NCBI GenBank assembly: GCA_964501655.1
Contig: CAZCTN010000014.1
Coordinates: forward strand, 7,216-71,215
DNA from: JAAYJK01 sp964501655
GTDB taxonomy: Bacteria > Bacillota > Syntrophomonadia > Syntrophomonadales > Syntrophomonadaceae
Length of the DNA stretch: 64,000 nt
Reading direction: 5' to 3'
A program made the position numbers and the translations under genes. Of this stretch, positions 49,322 to 57,753 are shown piece after piece. Every line of letters begins with the position of its first letter. Within the stretch, counting starts at the first letter, position 1. The notes beneath the pieces are model-generated. The model was not told where the DNA came from. It was given only the letters and a program-made list of their open reading frames with translations, and made no database searches.

Positions 49322-50557
49322 TCAGGATAATAACGGGGCGTATCGGCTGCGATTGACTGCCTTTTCTTTATACATCTGCCGGTCCGCCACGTTTATGAAA
49401 TCATCCACGCTCAGGCTTTGGCTGGCAGGATATCTGGCCAGGCCATGACTTACCGATATTGGATAAACCATTGTTTGCTGGGCACTACGCTCCTCCATTT
49501 CTTGTTTGATCCTGGTCCAGATATTCTCGGCCTCGGCTTGACTGCAATCAGGCAGGATCAGGAGGAACTCATCACCGCCCAGACGGCATAAAAGATCCGA
49601 TTTGCGCAGATGCCGTCTTATCAACTGCACCACCTGCATAATCAATTTATCGCCTTCTTTATGGCCATAAGAATCATTTACGGCTTTCAAGTTGTCAATA
49701 TCAAAAAAACAGATGCTCAATTCATGCTCTTGGTGCTGGGCCAGCAGCATGTTGTATTCCAGCCATTCAAGTCCGGTTCTCCGGTTATATATTCCCGTAA
49801 GGTCGTCGACGGAAGCATAGAGCATTAATTGCTTTTCCAGGCTTCTTCGGACCTGCAGCTCTCGTTCCAGCTTATCCCGGCTGCGTTTTTCAGAAATAAA
49901 CTTCAAATTTAACAAGACCAAAAAAAGGCTCGATAAGATATAGATTAGGAATACACTAATGTTTAAGCACTGTATTTGGTGATATTGACCGGGAATCGTC
50001 GGGTTAACTAGGGCGGCTACATAAATGCTGCCTGATATAAAACCGCCTGTTACATAGAAAAAAATGAATTCACTCAGGCTGGCAGGTATTGGCCGGTCTT
50101 TTCTGATCTTGCTGCGGGTTATAAGGATGGCGGCCAGTATGCCGGCAGATAAAAGGTAAGCAATCAGATGGGTGGCAAGGATCAGTTCCGGTATGGTCCG
50201 AACATGAAGCAGGTCAAAACCCATGTATCCACTGAATAGGGTATAGGAAACCAGATCCGCAATAACAACGGAAAAATAGAAGAGCACGATGCCAAACCCT
50301 GAACGTAACAAGTCCAGGCCGAGAGTACTTCTGACCAGGCCGGCATATATGATGAAATTTAAGCATCTGGCAAATAAAAAATATTCTGACCCGGCTGACG
50401 ACACTCCGCAAGCTGACGACACTCCGCACAAAAGGGTGGACAGAAATATGAATTTGGCCAGGGTAATCCCATCGGTTTCCAGGTAAAACAGGTTTTTTAG
50501 CAGTAAAAAGAGTATAAAGCTGTCCAAAAAGGTCCCTAGAACAACGGCCATAATCAT
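49322..50557 (-). CDS. Membrane diguanylate cyclase (GGDEF)
   Basis: A 411-residue protein with about seven hydrophobic helices in the first ~220 residues, a short linker and a GGDEF domain (about 245-411) with an intact LCRLGGDEFLLIL motif. It probably makes cyclic di-GMP in response to a membrane or cell-surface signal. A direct 18-base duplication (50395-50430) gives CGVSSACGVSSA between helices 1 and 2. The ATG at 50557 is preceded by GGAGGG. Probably a single-gene unit. Confidence 0.9.
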   Translation of the reverse strand: MIMAVVLGTFLDSFILFLLLKNLFYLETDGITLAKFIFLSTLLCGVSSACGVSSAGSEYFLFARCLNFIIYAGLVRSTLGLDLLRSGFGIVLFYFSVVIADLVSYTLFSGYMGFDLLHVRTIPELILATHLIAYLLSAGILAAILITRSKIRKDRPIPASLSEFIFFYVTGGFISGSIYVAALVNPTIPGQYHQIQCLNISVFLIYILSSLFLVLLNLKFISEKRSRDKLERELQVRRSLEKQLMLYASVDDLTGIYNRRTGLEWLEYNMLLAQHQEHELSICFFDIDNLKAVNDSYGHKEGDKLIMQVVQLIRRHLRKSDLLCRLGGDEFLLILPDCSQAEAENIWTRIKQEMEERSAQQTMVYPISVSHGLARYPASQSLSVDDFINVADRQMYKEKAVNRSRYAPLLS

Positions 50558-51523
50558 ATAATCTGCCCTCCTCTGATATTCTGCTTACAGGCAGGGGAGC
50601 ACCTGACCTGCTTTTACCAAAACAGCCCAACGCACCCCTAAGAGCCAAGGATATGTTCCAATAATTAACATAATAAGTATAATATTACCATAAAAGTATT
50701 GGGCAAATCATTCTATTGCCGGTTTTCATTAACCGGCAGAAAATCCCAAAAGCAAATATCTAACAATCTGTTTAGCAAATATGATATATTACCAGGCGAC
50801 AAGAAGTCTTCTGTTATTTAGCAACCGGAGGTTCAAACTGCTCCGCAGTCTGTTCCCATGCTTAAATACTCTCATAATAAGATGACAGCATGATGTCACC
50901 GTGGAATTATTTGTAATTTGTTTGGAAAGACCCGAGTAACGGAGAAATGAAGCAGGACCGAGCAAGATGTACCGATGGTTTATTGCTTAAAATAACAGAT
51001 AATGAGAATATTAGAGAATTATCATGGAAAATGACGATTTCAAGGATATCCAGGGGTTTTTGGTGCTGTAAAGGACTTGTTGTCAGACTAATGTTTATAT
51101 CATAATAGATATTGTAAATTATAACGAATATAATAATTTGGCAAAGAAGCCGCAGGAGTTACCTGCGGATTTATTATATGAAACGATAATGCTTTCATTG
51201 GAATAGTATTGCGGCAGTACCGAGAAGAGAAAATAAAAAAACATCGGCAATGAAGCCCGCGGGAAGAACCCTGCAGGCTTTTTTTGTTTTAGGCAATGAA
51301 GCCCGCGGGAAGAACCCTGCAGGCTTTTTTATTTTAGGCAATGAAGCCTGCGGGAGGAACCCTGCAGGCTTTTGTGAATTGGAAGACAGTTCCCGGCGTT
51401 TCTAATTCAGGTGAGGAATGAAGGGGCTGGACAAAGGAAGTGATAAATATTGCTAAGCAAATATATAAAATCAGGTCGTTAATATAAGTTAAAAATTATG
51501 ACTATTGAGGGGAGAAAGTCGTC
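50558..51523. other. 966-base gene-free region
   Basis: No convincing gene. It is AT-rich with several inverted repeats: TGCCGGTT/AACCGGCA (50717-50738), a partial dispersed repeat (50824-50865), CCGCAGG/CCTGCGG (51150-51167, followed by ATTTATT) and three tandem terminators (51246-51381). The block 50920-51060 could be a small RNA or leader for the permease gene, but I see no known riboswitch. Confidence 0.45.
51246..51381 (+). repeat. Three tandem copies of a terminator hairpin
   Basis: Units of 46, 45 and ~45 bases start at 51246, 51292 and 51337. Each begins GGCAATGAAGCC and holds GCCCGCGGG or GCCTGCGGG, a short spacer and CCCTGCAGGC, followed by T runs. Each is a complete intrinsic terminator. 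The second arm GCCTGCAGGG and its partner are identical between copies except at one or two positions; copy 3 pairs better. A weaker hairpin with an ATTTATT tract at 51150-51174 precedes them. Confidence 0.8.
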
Positions 51524-52906
51524 ATGGGAGATCAAAAAAAACTTGGTTTTTTATCTGCATTTTCAGTAGCAGTAGGTTTAGTAGTAGCATCAAGTACTCT
51601 GGTTACTTTAGGTCAGGGCATGGGTATGGCCGGCGGGGGGTTTATCTTTGCCATGATTGTCGCCTGGCTCCTGCAATTGTTCGCTGCCCAAAGCTTTGCC
51701 GAGCTTACTACATCATTGCCCAAATCCGGCAGTTTGAATATCTATGCGCGTATGGCCTTTGGGCCGGTGGTAGGTATAATAAGTATTCTGGCCGGTTATG
51801 TATACATGAGTTTCTTAACCGTGCCGGCAGAATTAGCGGTGGCAGGAGCTGTCTTTAACGGGGTTTTTGCCCCGGAGTTCTCTCCGGCTCTCTTTGGCTT
51901 AATCCTGTTGGCCATATTTGCCGCGGCGAATCTGATGGGTGTTGATGTATTTGCCAAACTGCAGATATTTTTGACGGTTACTATGATCATATCCATGACT
52001 CTGCTGGGCCTGATCGGCTTAACCAACCTAGGGCTGCCGGCCCCTGCTGTCCCGGAAATGCCTTTTAACCCACTGGGATTTTCGGTTTTGGGTCTTACCG
52101 CATTGGCCATCTGGCTGTACATAGGGATTGAGTTTGTTTGTCCGCTGGTGGAAGAAATCGAACATCCGGGCAGGAACATTCCGATGGCGATGAGTATCGG
52201 GCTGGTTGTTATTGTAATCGTTAATATATTATATGGCTTTGCTTCCATTAAGTATGTAGCTGCAGAAGCTTTAGCTTTCTCTGATATTCCGCATATTCTA
52301 GTAGCCCAGGCTATTCTGGGCCGGGCAGGAGAAATATGGATAGGTATCGTGTCCATTCTAGCCACGGCAAGTTCGGTTAACACCTTTATAGCCATTATTC
52401 CCAGAATGCTCTACAGTATGGCAAAAGAGGGAGAAGCACCAAAATTCCTTGCTCTCATCCATCCCCGGTTCAGAACGCCATGGGTGGGAATTATTCTGGT
52501 TGGTGCTGTATATGCGTTGCTCCTATTGCTGGGAATTGCTGGAATCGAACAGATTATTATCTTGATTATGTCGGCAGCTACCTGCTGGTTGTTGGCTTAC
52601 GTATTAACTCACATTATTGTAATCGTAATGCGCCAAAGGTATCCCAATCTGGTACGTCCTTACAAAACTCCGGGTTATCCACTACCCCAGATTGTCGGCA
52701 GTTTGGGTATGCTTTACGCCATATGGCAGATTTGGGGTGACATTGTTACCAAGATGATAATTTACCAGTATGCAGCCATTACTCTCATCGTCTGTATAGT
52801 GTATGCGCTGATCTGGGTTAAATTCGTTATGAAAAGGAAGCTTTTTGAACCGGTGTCATTAGAAGAAGAAATGGGAATAGATTTTGTTCAAACGGCTATG
52901 AAATGA
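51524..52906 (+). CDS. APC-superfamily amino acid/amine permease
   Basis: A 460-residue transporter with ~12 hydrophobic helices. It begins LGFLSAFSVAVGLVVASSTLVTLGQGMG, close to the GxG of the APC helix-1 substrate site, and has EFVCPLVEEIEHPGRNIP midway, as in APC family amino-acid permeases. It probably brings in the amine or amino acid used by the downstream pathway (inference). GGGGAG precedes the ATG. The following gene starts 13 bases after its stop, so it heads the 51.5-63.7 kb gene set. Confidence 0.88.
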   Translation: MGDQKKLGFLSAFSVAVGLVVASSTLVTLGQGMGMAGGGFIFAMIVAWLLQLFAAQSFAELTTSLPKSGSLNIYARMAFGPVVGIISILAGYVYMSFLTVPAELAVAGAVFNGVFAPEFSPALFGLILLAIFAAANLMGVDVFAKLQIFLTVTMIISMTLLGLIGLTNLGLPAPAVPEMPFNPLGFSVLGLTALAIWLYIGIEFVCPLVEEIEHPGRNIPMAMSIGLVVIVIVNILYGFASIKYVAAEALAFSDIPHILVAQAILGRAGEIWIGIVSILATASSVNTFIAIIPRMLYSMAKEGEAPKFLALIHPRFRTPWVGIILVGAVYALLLLLGIAGIEQIIILIMSAATCWLLAYVLTHIIVIVMRQRYPNLVRPYKTPGYPLPQIVGSLGMLYAIWQIWGDIVTKMIIYQYAAITLIVCIVYALIWVKFVMKRKLFEPVSLEEEMGIDFVQTAMK

Positions 52907-52918
52907 GGTGAATAAGCT

Positions 52919-53485
52919 GTGAAGCAAAAAATTGATGCTTATGCCAGGGCCAACCTGGAATATTTGGCAGCTAGATTTACTCCCTACTGGGGTGAGATGG
53001 AAGCATGCGGAGAGGAAGTGGTTTTTGCCAATCCCCCTCCCCCCCTGAGAAGAGTGAAAATCTTATGTAAAAAGAAAAAGTCCCTGTTGGGCGGCCTGTA
53101 TTCTCTTCAAATTATCGGAGAGATTGATAAAGAAGGGCTGGTGAGAAACAAAACCCCTATCCGGCTTTATTATCGGGGACTGGTGAGCAAAGGCAAGGCC
53201 TTCTTCAAACACCAGGAAGATATTAATAGTGATCTTATTAAACACTTAAACAATGATGTTAATTTGATTAATATTTTAAGCCTCCTGGATCTGGAAACCG
53301 GTGAGATATGGCTGGCGGATGACAAGTATATCATAGTAATGTCCCCGATAAGCGGGTCTTTCATGTACATGGTATTTCCTCCCCTGCGATACTCGGGAAG
53401 TCTTCCGGAAGAAGAAATAAGGCAATTGAACACTTCGTTATTCCGAACCTCGGAGCTTCTGCAAAGCCGCAGCCAGGCCGTTTAA
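52919..53485 (+). CDS. Hypothetical protein in the amine-type gene set
   Basis: A 188-residue soluble protein, GTG start. The N-terminal part is helical and charged (IDAYARANLEYLAARFTPYWGEME); the middle has a basic beta-rich stretch (RRVKILCKKKKSLLGGLYSLQIIGEID). The rest (YYRGLVSKGKAFFKHQED, then LETGEIWLADDKYIIVMSP) has no motif I can assign. No membrane segment, no Cys pattern. It is 13 bases after the permease and 25 before the WD40 gene and thus probably cotranscribed. It is a candidate regulatory or accessory protein of the permease; that is only context. Confidence 0.65.
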   Translation: MKQKIDAYARANLEYLAARFTPYWGEMEACGEEVVFANPPPPLRRVKILCKKKKSLLGGLYSLQIIGEIDKEGLVRNKTPIRLYYRGLVSKGKAFFKHQEDINSDLIKHLNNDVNLINILSLLDLETGEIWLADDKYIIVMSPISGSFMYMVFPPLRYSGSLPEEEIRQLNTSLFRTSELLQSRSQAV

Positions 53486-53509
53486 ATAAGAGAAGGGAGA
53501 AGGGGAAAG

Positions 53510-54553
53510 ATGACAGCATTAAAGAGATACTGGATAATCGTTGCTATCGGTATAGCCATAGGCGCCTTCCTGATAGTCTCCAATCAGACCCTGGATAGTA
53601 TGGCTTATTCGGATGAAGGAGACGGAAGTATTAATGTGGACCTCAATCAGCTTACCGCTGCTCTCGAACAGAATGAGGAGCTGATGTTTTTTGCCGGAAA
53701 AAGCGGCAACCTGACCGCCTATTCATCAAATCTGGAAAAGATTATGGACCTGCCCGCTTTCTATAAAGACAAGAGCAATTCCATAGCGGTATCTCCGGAT
53801 ACAAGCTTGCTGGTAAGTGGTGATGAAAAGGGCAGAATTGTGATATGGAATGTAAAGGATCAAAATGCTACAGCTATTGAGGCTGCTCACCTGGGTGACA
53901 TTTTGGGAGCCGCCTTTTCACCCGACGGGAGATATTTCGCCACTGCCAGTAAAGATAGAAGTATCAAGATATGGGATGCCGGGACGCTAAGCCTGGTGCG
54001 GATTTTGGAAGGACATAGCAGCTATGTTTTGGACCTTGATTTCAGTCCTGACAGCAGGTATCTTGCTTCGGTGGGTTCCGACAACCTGTTGGCCATTTGG
54101 GATGCTGACACTGGTGTAATGGTAAAAGAAAAGAAGAACAGCCATTTCAGAGCGGTAAATCAGGTTTCTTATTCACCTGATGGCAAATATCTGTACACGG
54201 CTAGTTCGGATACGTTGATAAAGATCTGGGATTCTGAAAAACTCCAGTGTTTAAATACCCTGAAAGGACATAACAGCGAGGCCCTTAGTCTTTGTATCAG
54301 TCCGGACGGGAAAACCATTTTGTCAGCCGGAAGGGACAAGACCCTGCTTTGTTTCGATGCTGCCAGTGGTGAAATGATGGGCAAGGTTGACTTACCCAAT
54401 AATGTTTATGTATCAGATATGCTGTTTTCAGGAAACGGATCTTATGTATATATAGCTGATATATCCGGGAGTGTACTCTGCATGGATTACCAGAGCAGAG
54501 AAATTATCAAGGAAACGACTATAGGTCCTATCTATGCCATGGGTATGATTTAG
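53510..54553 (+). CDS. Membrane-anchored WD40 beta-propeller protein
   Basis: A 347-residue protein. Residues 6-24 are a hydrophobic N-terminal anchor (WIIVAIGIAIGAFLIV). The remainder carries seven WD40-type repeats, the central ones with the consensus SPDGKYLYTASSDTLIKIWD, giving one complete propeller, most likely outside the membrane. WD40 propellers serve as protein docking platforms; the partner is unknown. It lies 25 bases after the preceding gene and nine before the amidotransferase, so it belongs to the operon. Such a protein is not part of known amine pathways. Confidence 0.82.
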   Translation: MTALKRYWIIVAIGIAIGAFLIVSNQTLDSMAYSDEGDGSINVDLNQLTAALEQNEELMFFAGKSGNLTAYSSNLEKIMDLPAFYKDKSNSIAVSPDTSLLVSGDEKGRIVIWNVKDQNATAIEAAHLGDILGAAFSPDGRYFATASKDRSIKIWDAGTLSLVRILEGHSSYVLDLDFSPDSRYLASVGSDNLLAIWDADTGVMVKEKKNSHFRAVNQVSYSPDGKYLYTASSDTLIKIWDSEKLQCLNTLKGHNSEALSLCISPDGKTILSAGRDKTLLCFDAASGEMMGKVDLPNNVYVSDMLFSGNGSYVYIADISGSVLCMDYQSREIIKETTIGPIYAMGMI

Positions 54554-54562
54554 GAGAGATTT

Positions 54563-55282
54563 ATGAGAATTGTGGAATTATTTCATGATGAAAACCATCC
54601 TGAAAGCTCAAATGTTGATTTGTGGGTTAAGGAATACAATCATCGATCTCAGAAGCTTCCAGCATACAAAGGGTTGGATCTTCCGGATTTGGATAGCTTT
54701 GATCTGATATTCCTGCATGGCGGTGAACAGCATCTTTGGAATAAGGATGCGGATCCATGGCTGCATGCGGAAGTAAATTATATCCGCCGGGTACTGATGA
54801 ATAAAAAACCGGTTATTGGATTTTGTCTAGGCAGTCAAGTTATTGCTGATGCCCTGGGGGTAGAAATATACCAGGATAAGGAAATTGAATTTGGCTGGGG
54901 CCAGGTGATGGTAAGGCCGGAGGCTAGGGGACATATGATACTGAAAGGATTGGAAGCAGGCTTTATATCGTTTATGTGGCACCAGGATCACTATGAATTA
55001 CCCCCCCATTGTATGTCCCTGGCCTTTACTCATCAGGCGGCCAACCAGATTTTTGTCAGCAACAATCTGCCGGCTGTAGGTTTTCAATTTCATCCCGAGT
55101 ACAGCCAGGAGATCGTCAATAATTACTATCGAACTTATTGGGGTACGGAATTTTTGAAACTTAAGGACAGTCCTCCCATAGATGACTTTATTAAGGAAAG
55201 CAATAGTTTGCCGGACACTTATTCGTTATTCAGGCAGCTGTTAAACAATACGGTTAAGTATCTTGCTCTGGAAACAAGATGA
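54563..55282 (+). CDS. Class I glutamine amidotransferase-like hydrolase
   Basis: A 239-residue GATase1-fold protein. The nucleophile is in GFCLGSQVIADALG (Cys near residue 88), and the His-Glu pair is in FQFHPEYS (near 176/178), so the triad is complete. Stand-alone members include gamma-glutamyl hydrolases such as PuuD, which release glutamate from gamma-glutamyl amines. Being just upstream of a GS-like ligase suggests a hydrolase of gamma-glutamyl compounds, or an ammonia donor; which cannot be decided. It starts ten bases after the WD40 gene. Confidence 0.78.
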   Translation: MRIVELFHDENHPESSNVDLWVKEYNHRSQKLPAYKGLDLPDLDSFDLIFLHGGEQHLWNKDADPWLHAEVNYIRRVLMNKKPVIGFCLGSQVIADALGVEIYQDKEIEFGWGQVMVRPEARGHMILKGLEAGFISFMWHQDHYELPPHCMSLAFTHQAANQIFVSNNLPAVGFQFHPEYSQEIVNNYYRTYWGTEFLKLKDSPPIDDFIKESNSLPDTYSLFRQLLNNTVKYLALETR

Positions 55283-55320
55283 CAGAAAGGTTATTCACTT
55301 TGTGAAAGGGGTGTTTATTG

Positions 55321-56694
55321 ATGGAACAAAGTAATGTGATCCAAATTGAAAATGGTTATAAGCAAATAAGAATGGAAGAGATAAAAAACATTATTAAAGA
55401 CCAGGGAATAGAAATGATTAGATTGGAGTTCGCAGACCTGAATGGTATTAACCGGGGCAAACTTCTGCCGGCGGAAATGATCGATGTGATTTTTGAGGAA
55501 GGAATAGCCTTTGCGGCAGCTATTATGGCTATAGGAATGGATAACAGTGTGGCTGAGGTTAAAGGACTGTCCGAGTATTATGATGATATGAAGGTGATTG
55601 GAGATCCTGATACTTTTACCGTTTTGCCTTATCTGAAAAATACGGCTTTGCTGCTGGGGGACATCTATTATCATAAGGAGCCGATGATGCAATCGCCGCG
55701 CTGGTTCTTGAAGAACATGATAAAGGAATACAACGATTTGGGTTTTAATCCGGTTTCGGCCTCTGAAATTGAGTTTTTCCTCTTCAGTAAAACCCCGGCT
55801 GGTGATTACGAACCTTATACCAATCAAACAGGAAATTGTTACACCAGCAATATTAGGATTGATTCCAAGGGATTTCTGAATCAACTCACCAAAACCTTGA
55901 GAGACATGGAATTTAAGGTATTGTATATGAATCATGAATTTTATCCCGGTCAATACGAATATAACTGGAGCCATACCCACAGTCTGCGCAGTGCTGACGA
56001 AGGAAGTTTGTTTAAAGGTATATGTAAGGATATAGCCGAACAGAATGGTTTAGCTGCCACCTTCATGGCCAAGCCCCGAAATGATACCGGCGGCAGCGGC
56101 TGCCATTTCCATGTTTCTCTCAATGACAAGAGCGGCAAGAATGTCTTTTATGATGCGGAGGTCCCGGAGCAGCTTTCTCCGCTCATGAAAAACTTTGTGG
56201 CTGGAGTGTTAAAGCATGCCAGACCCTTAACCGCATTTTTATCTCCTACTGTCAACTGCTTTAAGCGCTATCAGCCGGATACCTTCGCTCCTTACTATAT
56301 TGGGTGGGGATACGATAATCGAACTACTTATGTCCGGATACCGGAAGAACGTGAAAAGGCAACCAGAGTAGAGGTGAGAGCCGGCAGCGCAGCCTGTAAT
56401 CCCTATTTGGCACTGGCAGGGATTTTAGCAGCAGGTCTGGATGGCATTAAGAATAATCTGCAGCCACCCGAAATAATCAGGACCGATCTCTATCATGATA
56501 CCGAAAAACAGGGAGAGATTGTCCCCAAGAGCCTTTATCGCGCCTTGATAGAGCTGGAAAACGATGAATGGTTATGCCAATGTGCAGGACAGGCATTAAT
56601 TGATAATTTTATGGCTCTTAAAAATATGGAAGTGAACAACTTCAGTAATTCCGTTACCGATTGGGAATGGAAGCATTATTCCTATCATATTTAG
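55321..56694 (+). CDS. Glutamine-synthetase-like gamma-glutamyl amide ligase (GMAS/PuuA-type)
   Basis: A 457-residue GSI-fold ligase. The ATP/metal core is present (SASEIEFFLF, PGQYEYNWSH, GSGCHFHVSL, NCFKRYQPDTFAP, RVEVRAGSAACNPYLALAGIL). The N-terminal ammonium-binding FDGSS loop of true GS is missing: the segment reads FAAAIMAIGMDNSVAE, as in ligases that use an amine, for example gamma-glutamylmethylamide or gamma-glutamylputrescine synthetase. Glutamate + amine + ATP to a gamma-glutamylamide is thus the likely reaction; the amine is unknown. ATG 55321 follows AAAGGGG. The real GS is at 14952-16385. Confidence 0.82.
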   Translation: MEQSNVIQIENGYKQIRMEEIKNIIKDQGIEMIRLEFADLNGINRGKLLPAEMIDVIFEEGIAFAAAIMAIGMDNSVAEVKGLSEYYDDMKVIGDPDTFTVLPYLKNTALLLGDIYYHKEPMMQSPRWFLKNMIKEYNDLGFNPVSASEIEFFLFSKTPAGDYEPYTNQTGNCYTSNIRIDSKGFLNQLTKTLRDMEFKVLYMNHEFYPGQYEYNWSHTHSLRSADEGSLFKGICKDIAEQNGLAATFMAKPRNDTGGSGCHFHVSLNDKSGKNVFYDAEVPEQLSPLMKNFVAGVLKHARPLTAFLSPTVNCFKRYQPDTFAPYYIGWGYDNRTTYVRIPEEREKATRVEVRAGSAACNPYLALAGILAAGLDGIKNNLQPPEIIRTDLYHDTEKQGEIVPKSLYRALIELENDEWLCQCAGQALIDNFMALKNMEVNNFSNSVTDWEWKHYSYHI

Positions 56695-56853
56695 GAGACT
56701 GGGAACCAAGCTGGTTTAGATTAATCCTCAACCAGGTGCTATATATTAGCGCTTCAATCACTTATTACTGTGCAGGCCAATAAGTTCTGCCGTACAAGGG
56801 GGGATTTTTATTAAAAAACAGCCCTATTTTAAATATTTTAGGAGGAATTGATT

Positions 56854-57753
56854 ATGTGCGGAATTGCTGGACTAATTAACCGTCAGGGCATGGATGTGTC
56901 ATCCAAGCTGATAGAAATGCTTTCTCTGATACAGCATCGCGGACCTGATGCCAGCGGAATATCGGTATATGGCAGTGAAACCGATGAAGTGTCTTTACGG
57001 GTATCTGTAAAAAGAAAAGATATGGAAGAAGTACTGCTGAATATTGTAGGGCAGTATGGAACCGTATTATCACCGCCTGTATCCCAGTGGATCAAAAATG
57101 CTATATTTTCCGAGCTGCAGCTGGCCATTGATGATGCTGACATACCCCTTCTGCATGCAGCCATCAACTCAATTGAAGGTCTTTATGTACATTCACTGGG
57201 CAAGGGGATGAGAGTATACAAAGACGGAGGAACCATAGCTGATTTGAATAACAATCATAAAATTATCAACAGCATAGCTACTCATGGGCTCGGTCATGTG
57301 CGTATGGCAACTGAGAGTGCTGAAGATATCAATGCGGCTCATCCTTTTGTATCTCCCTTTTATCCGGATTTATCTATAGTACATAACGGACAGTTTACGA
57401 ACTACTTTAATTTAAGAAGATACCTGGAGAGCAAAAGAGCTATTTTCAAGACCCTCAACGATTCTGAAGCTGCCAGCCATCTGATTGCCTATGCGATGAG
57501 AGAAAATGGTGGAGACTTGGAGGATGCACTGGGAATGGCCGGTGAGGAATTGGACGGAGTTTTCTGCATTATAGCTGCGACTTCCAGGCAGATCGGTTTT
57601 GTCAGGGACAAGCTGGGCATAAAACCGCTGCTGCTCTTTGAAAAAGACGGATTAACTATGCTGGGTTCAGAACAGATAGAATTTACTGCGCTTTTCCCGG
57701 ATGTATATGCCGAGGAAATAGAACCCGGGGAGGTGAGGGTATGGAATATATAG
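56854..57753 (+). CDS. Class II amidotransferase subunit of a glutamate-synthase-like enzyme (MgsA/GlxB-type)
   Basis: A 299-residue N-terminal-nucleophile amidotransferase. It starts MCGIAGLINRQG, so Cys2 is the nucleophile once Met is removed. GHVRMATESAEDINAAHP and IVHNGQFTNYFNLR bind glutamine; the NDSEAASHLI segment follows. In glutamate synthase this is the first domain of GltB; here it is a separate subunit, as in N-methylglutamate synthase MgsA. ATG 56854 is preceded by TTAGGAGG. It overlaps the next gene by 13 bases. Confidence 0.87.
   Translation: MCGIAGLINRQGMDVSSKLIEMLSLIQHRGPDASGISVYGSETDEVSLRVSVKRKDMEEVLLNIVGQYGTVLSPPVSQWIKNAIFSELQLAIDDADIPLLHAAINSIEGLYVHSLGKGMRVYKDGGTIADLNNNHKIINSIATHGLGHVRMATESAEDINAAHPFVSPFYPDLSIVHNGQFTNYFNLRRYLESKRAIFKTLNDSEAASHLIAYAMRENGGDLEDALGMAGEELDGVFCIIAATSRQIGFVRDKLGIKPLLLFEKDGLTMLGSEQIEFTALFPDVYAEEIEPGEVRVWNI

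Noticed and set aside
50920..51060. A cyclic-di-GMP or other riboswitch upstream of the permease
   Set aside because: GTACCGATGG resembles a fragment of the c-di-GMP-I consensus, but the GGCAAA and GACGCAAAGCC parts are absent and the distance to the gene is large.
51246..51381. CRISPR array
   Set aside because: The repeats are direct, contiguous and terminator-shaped, without unique spacers.
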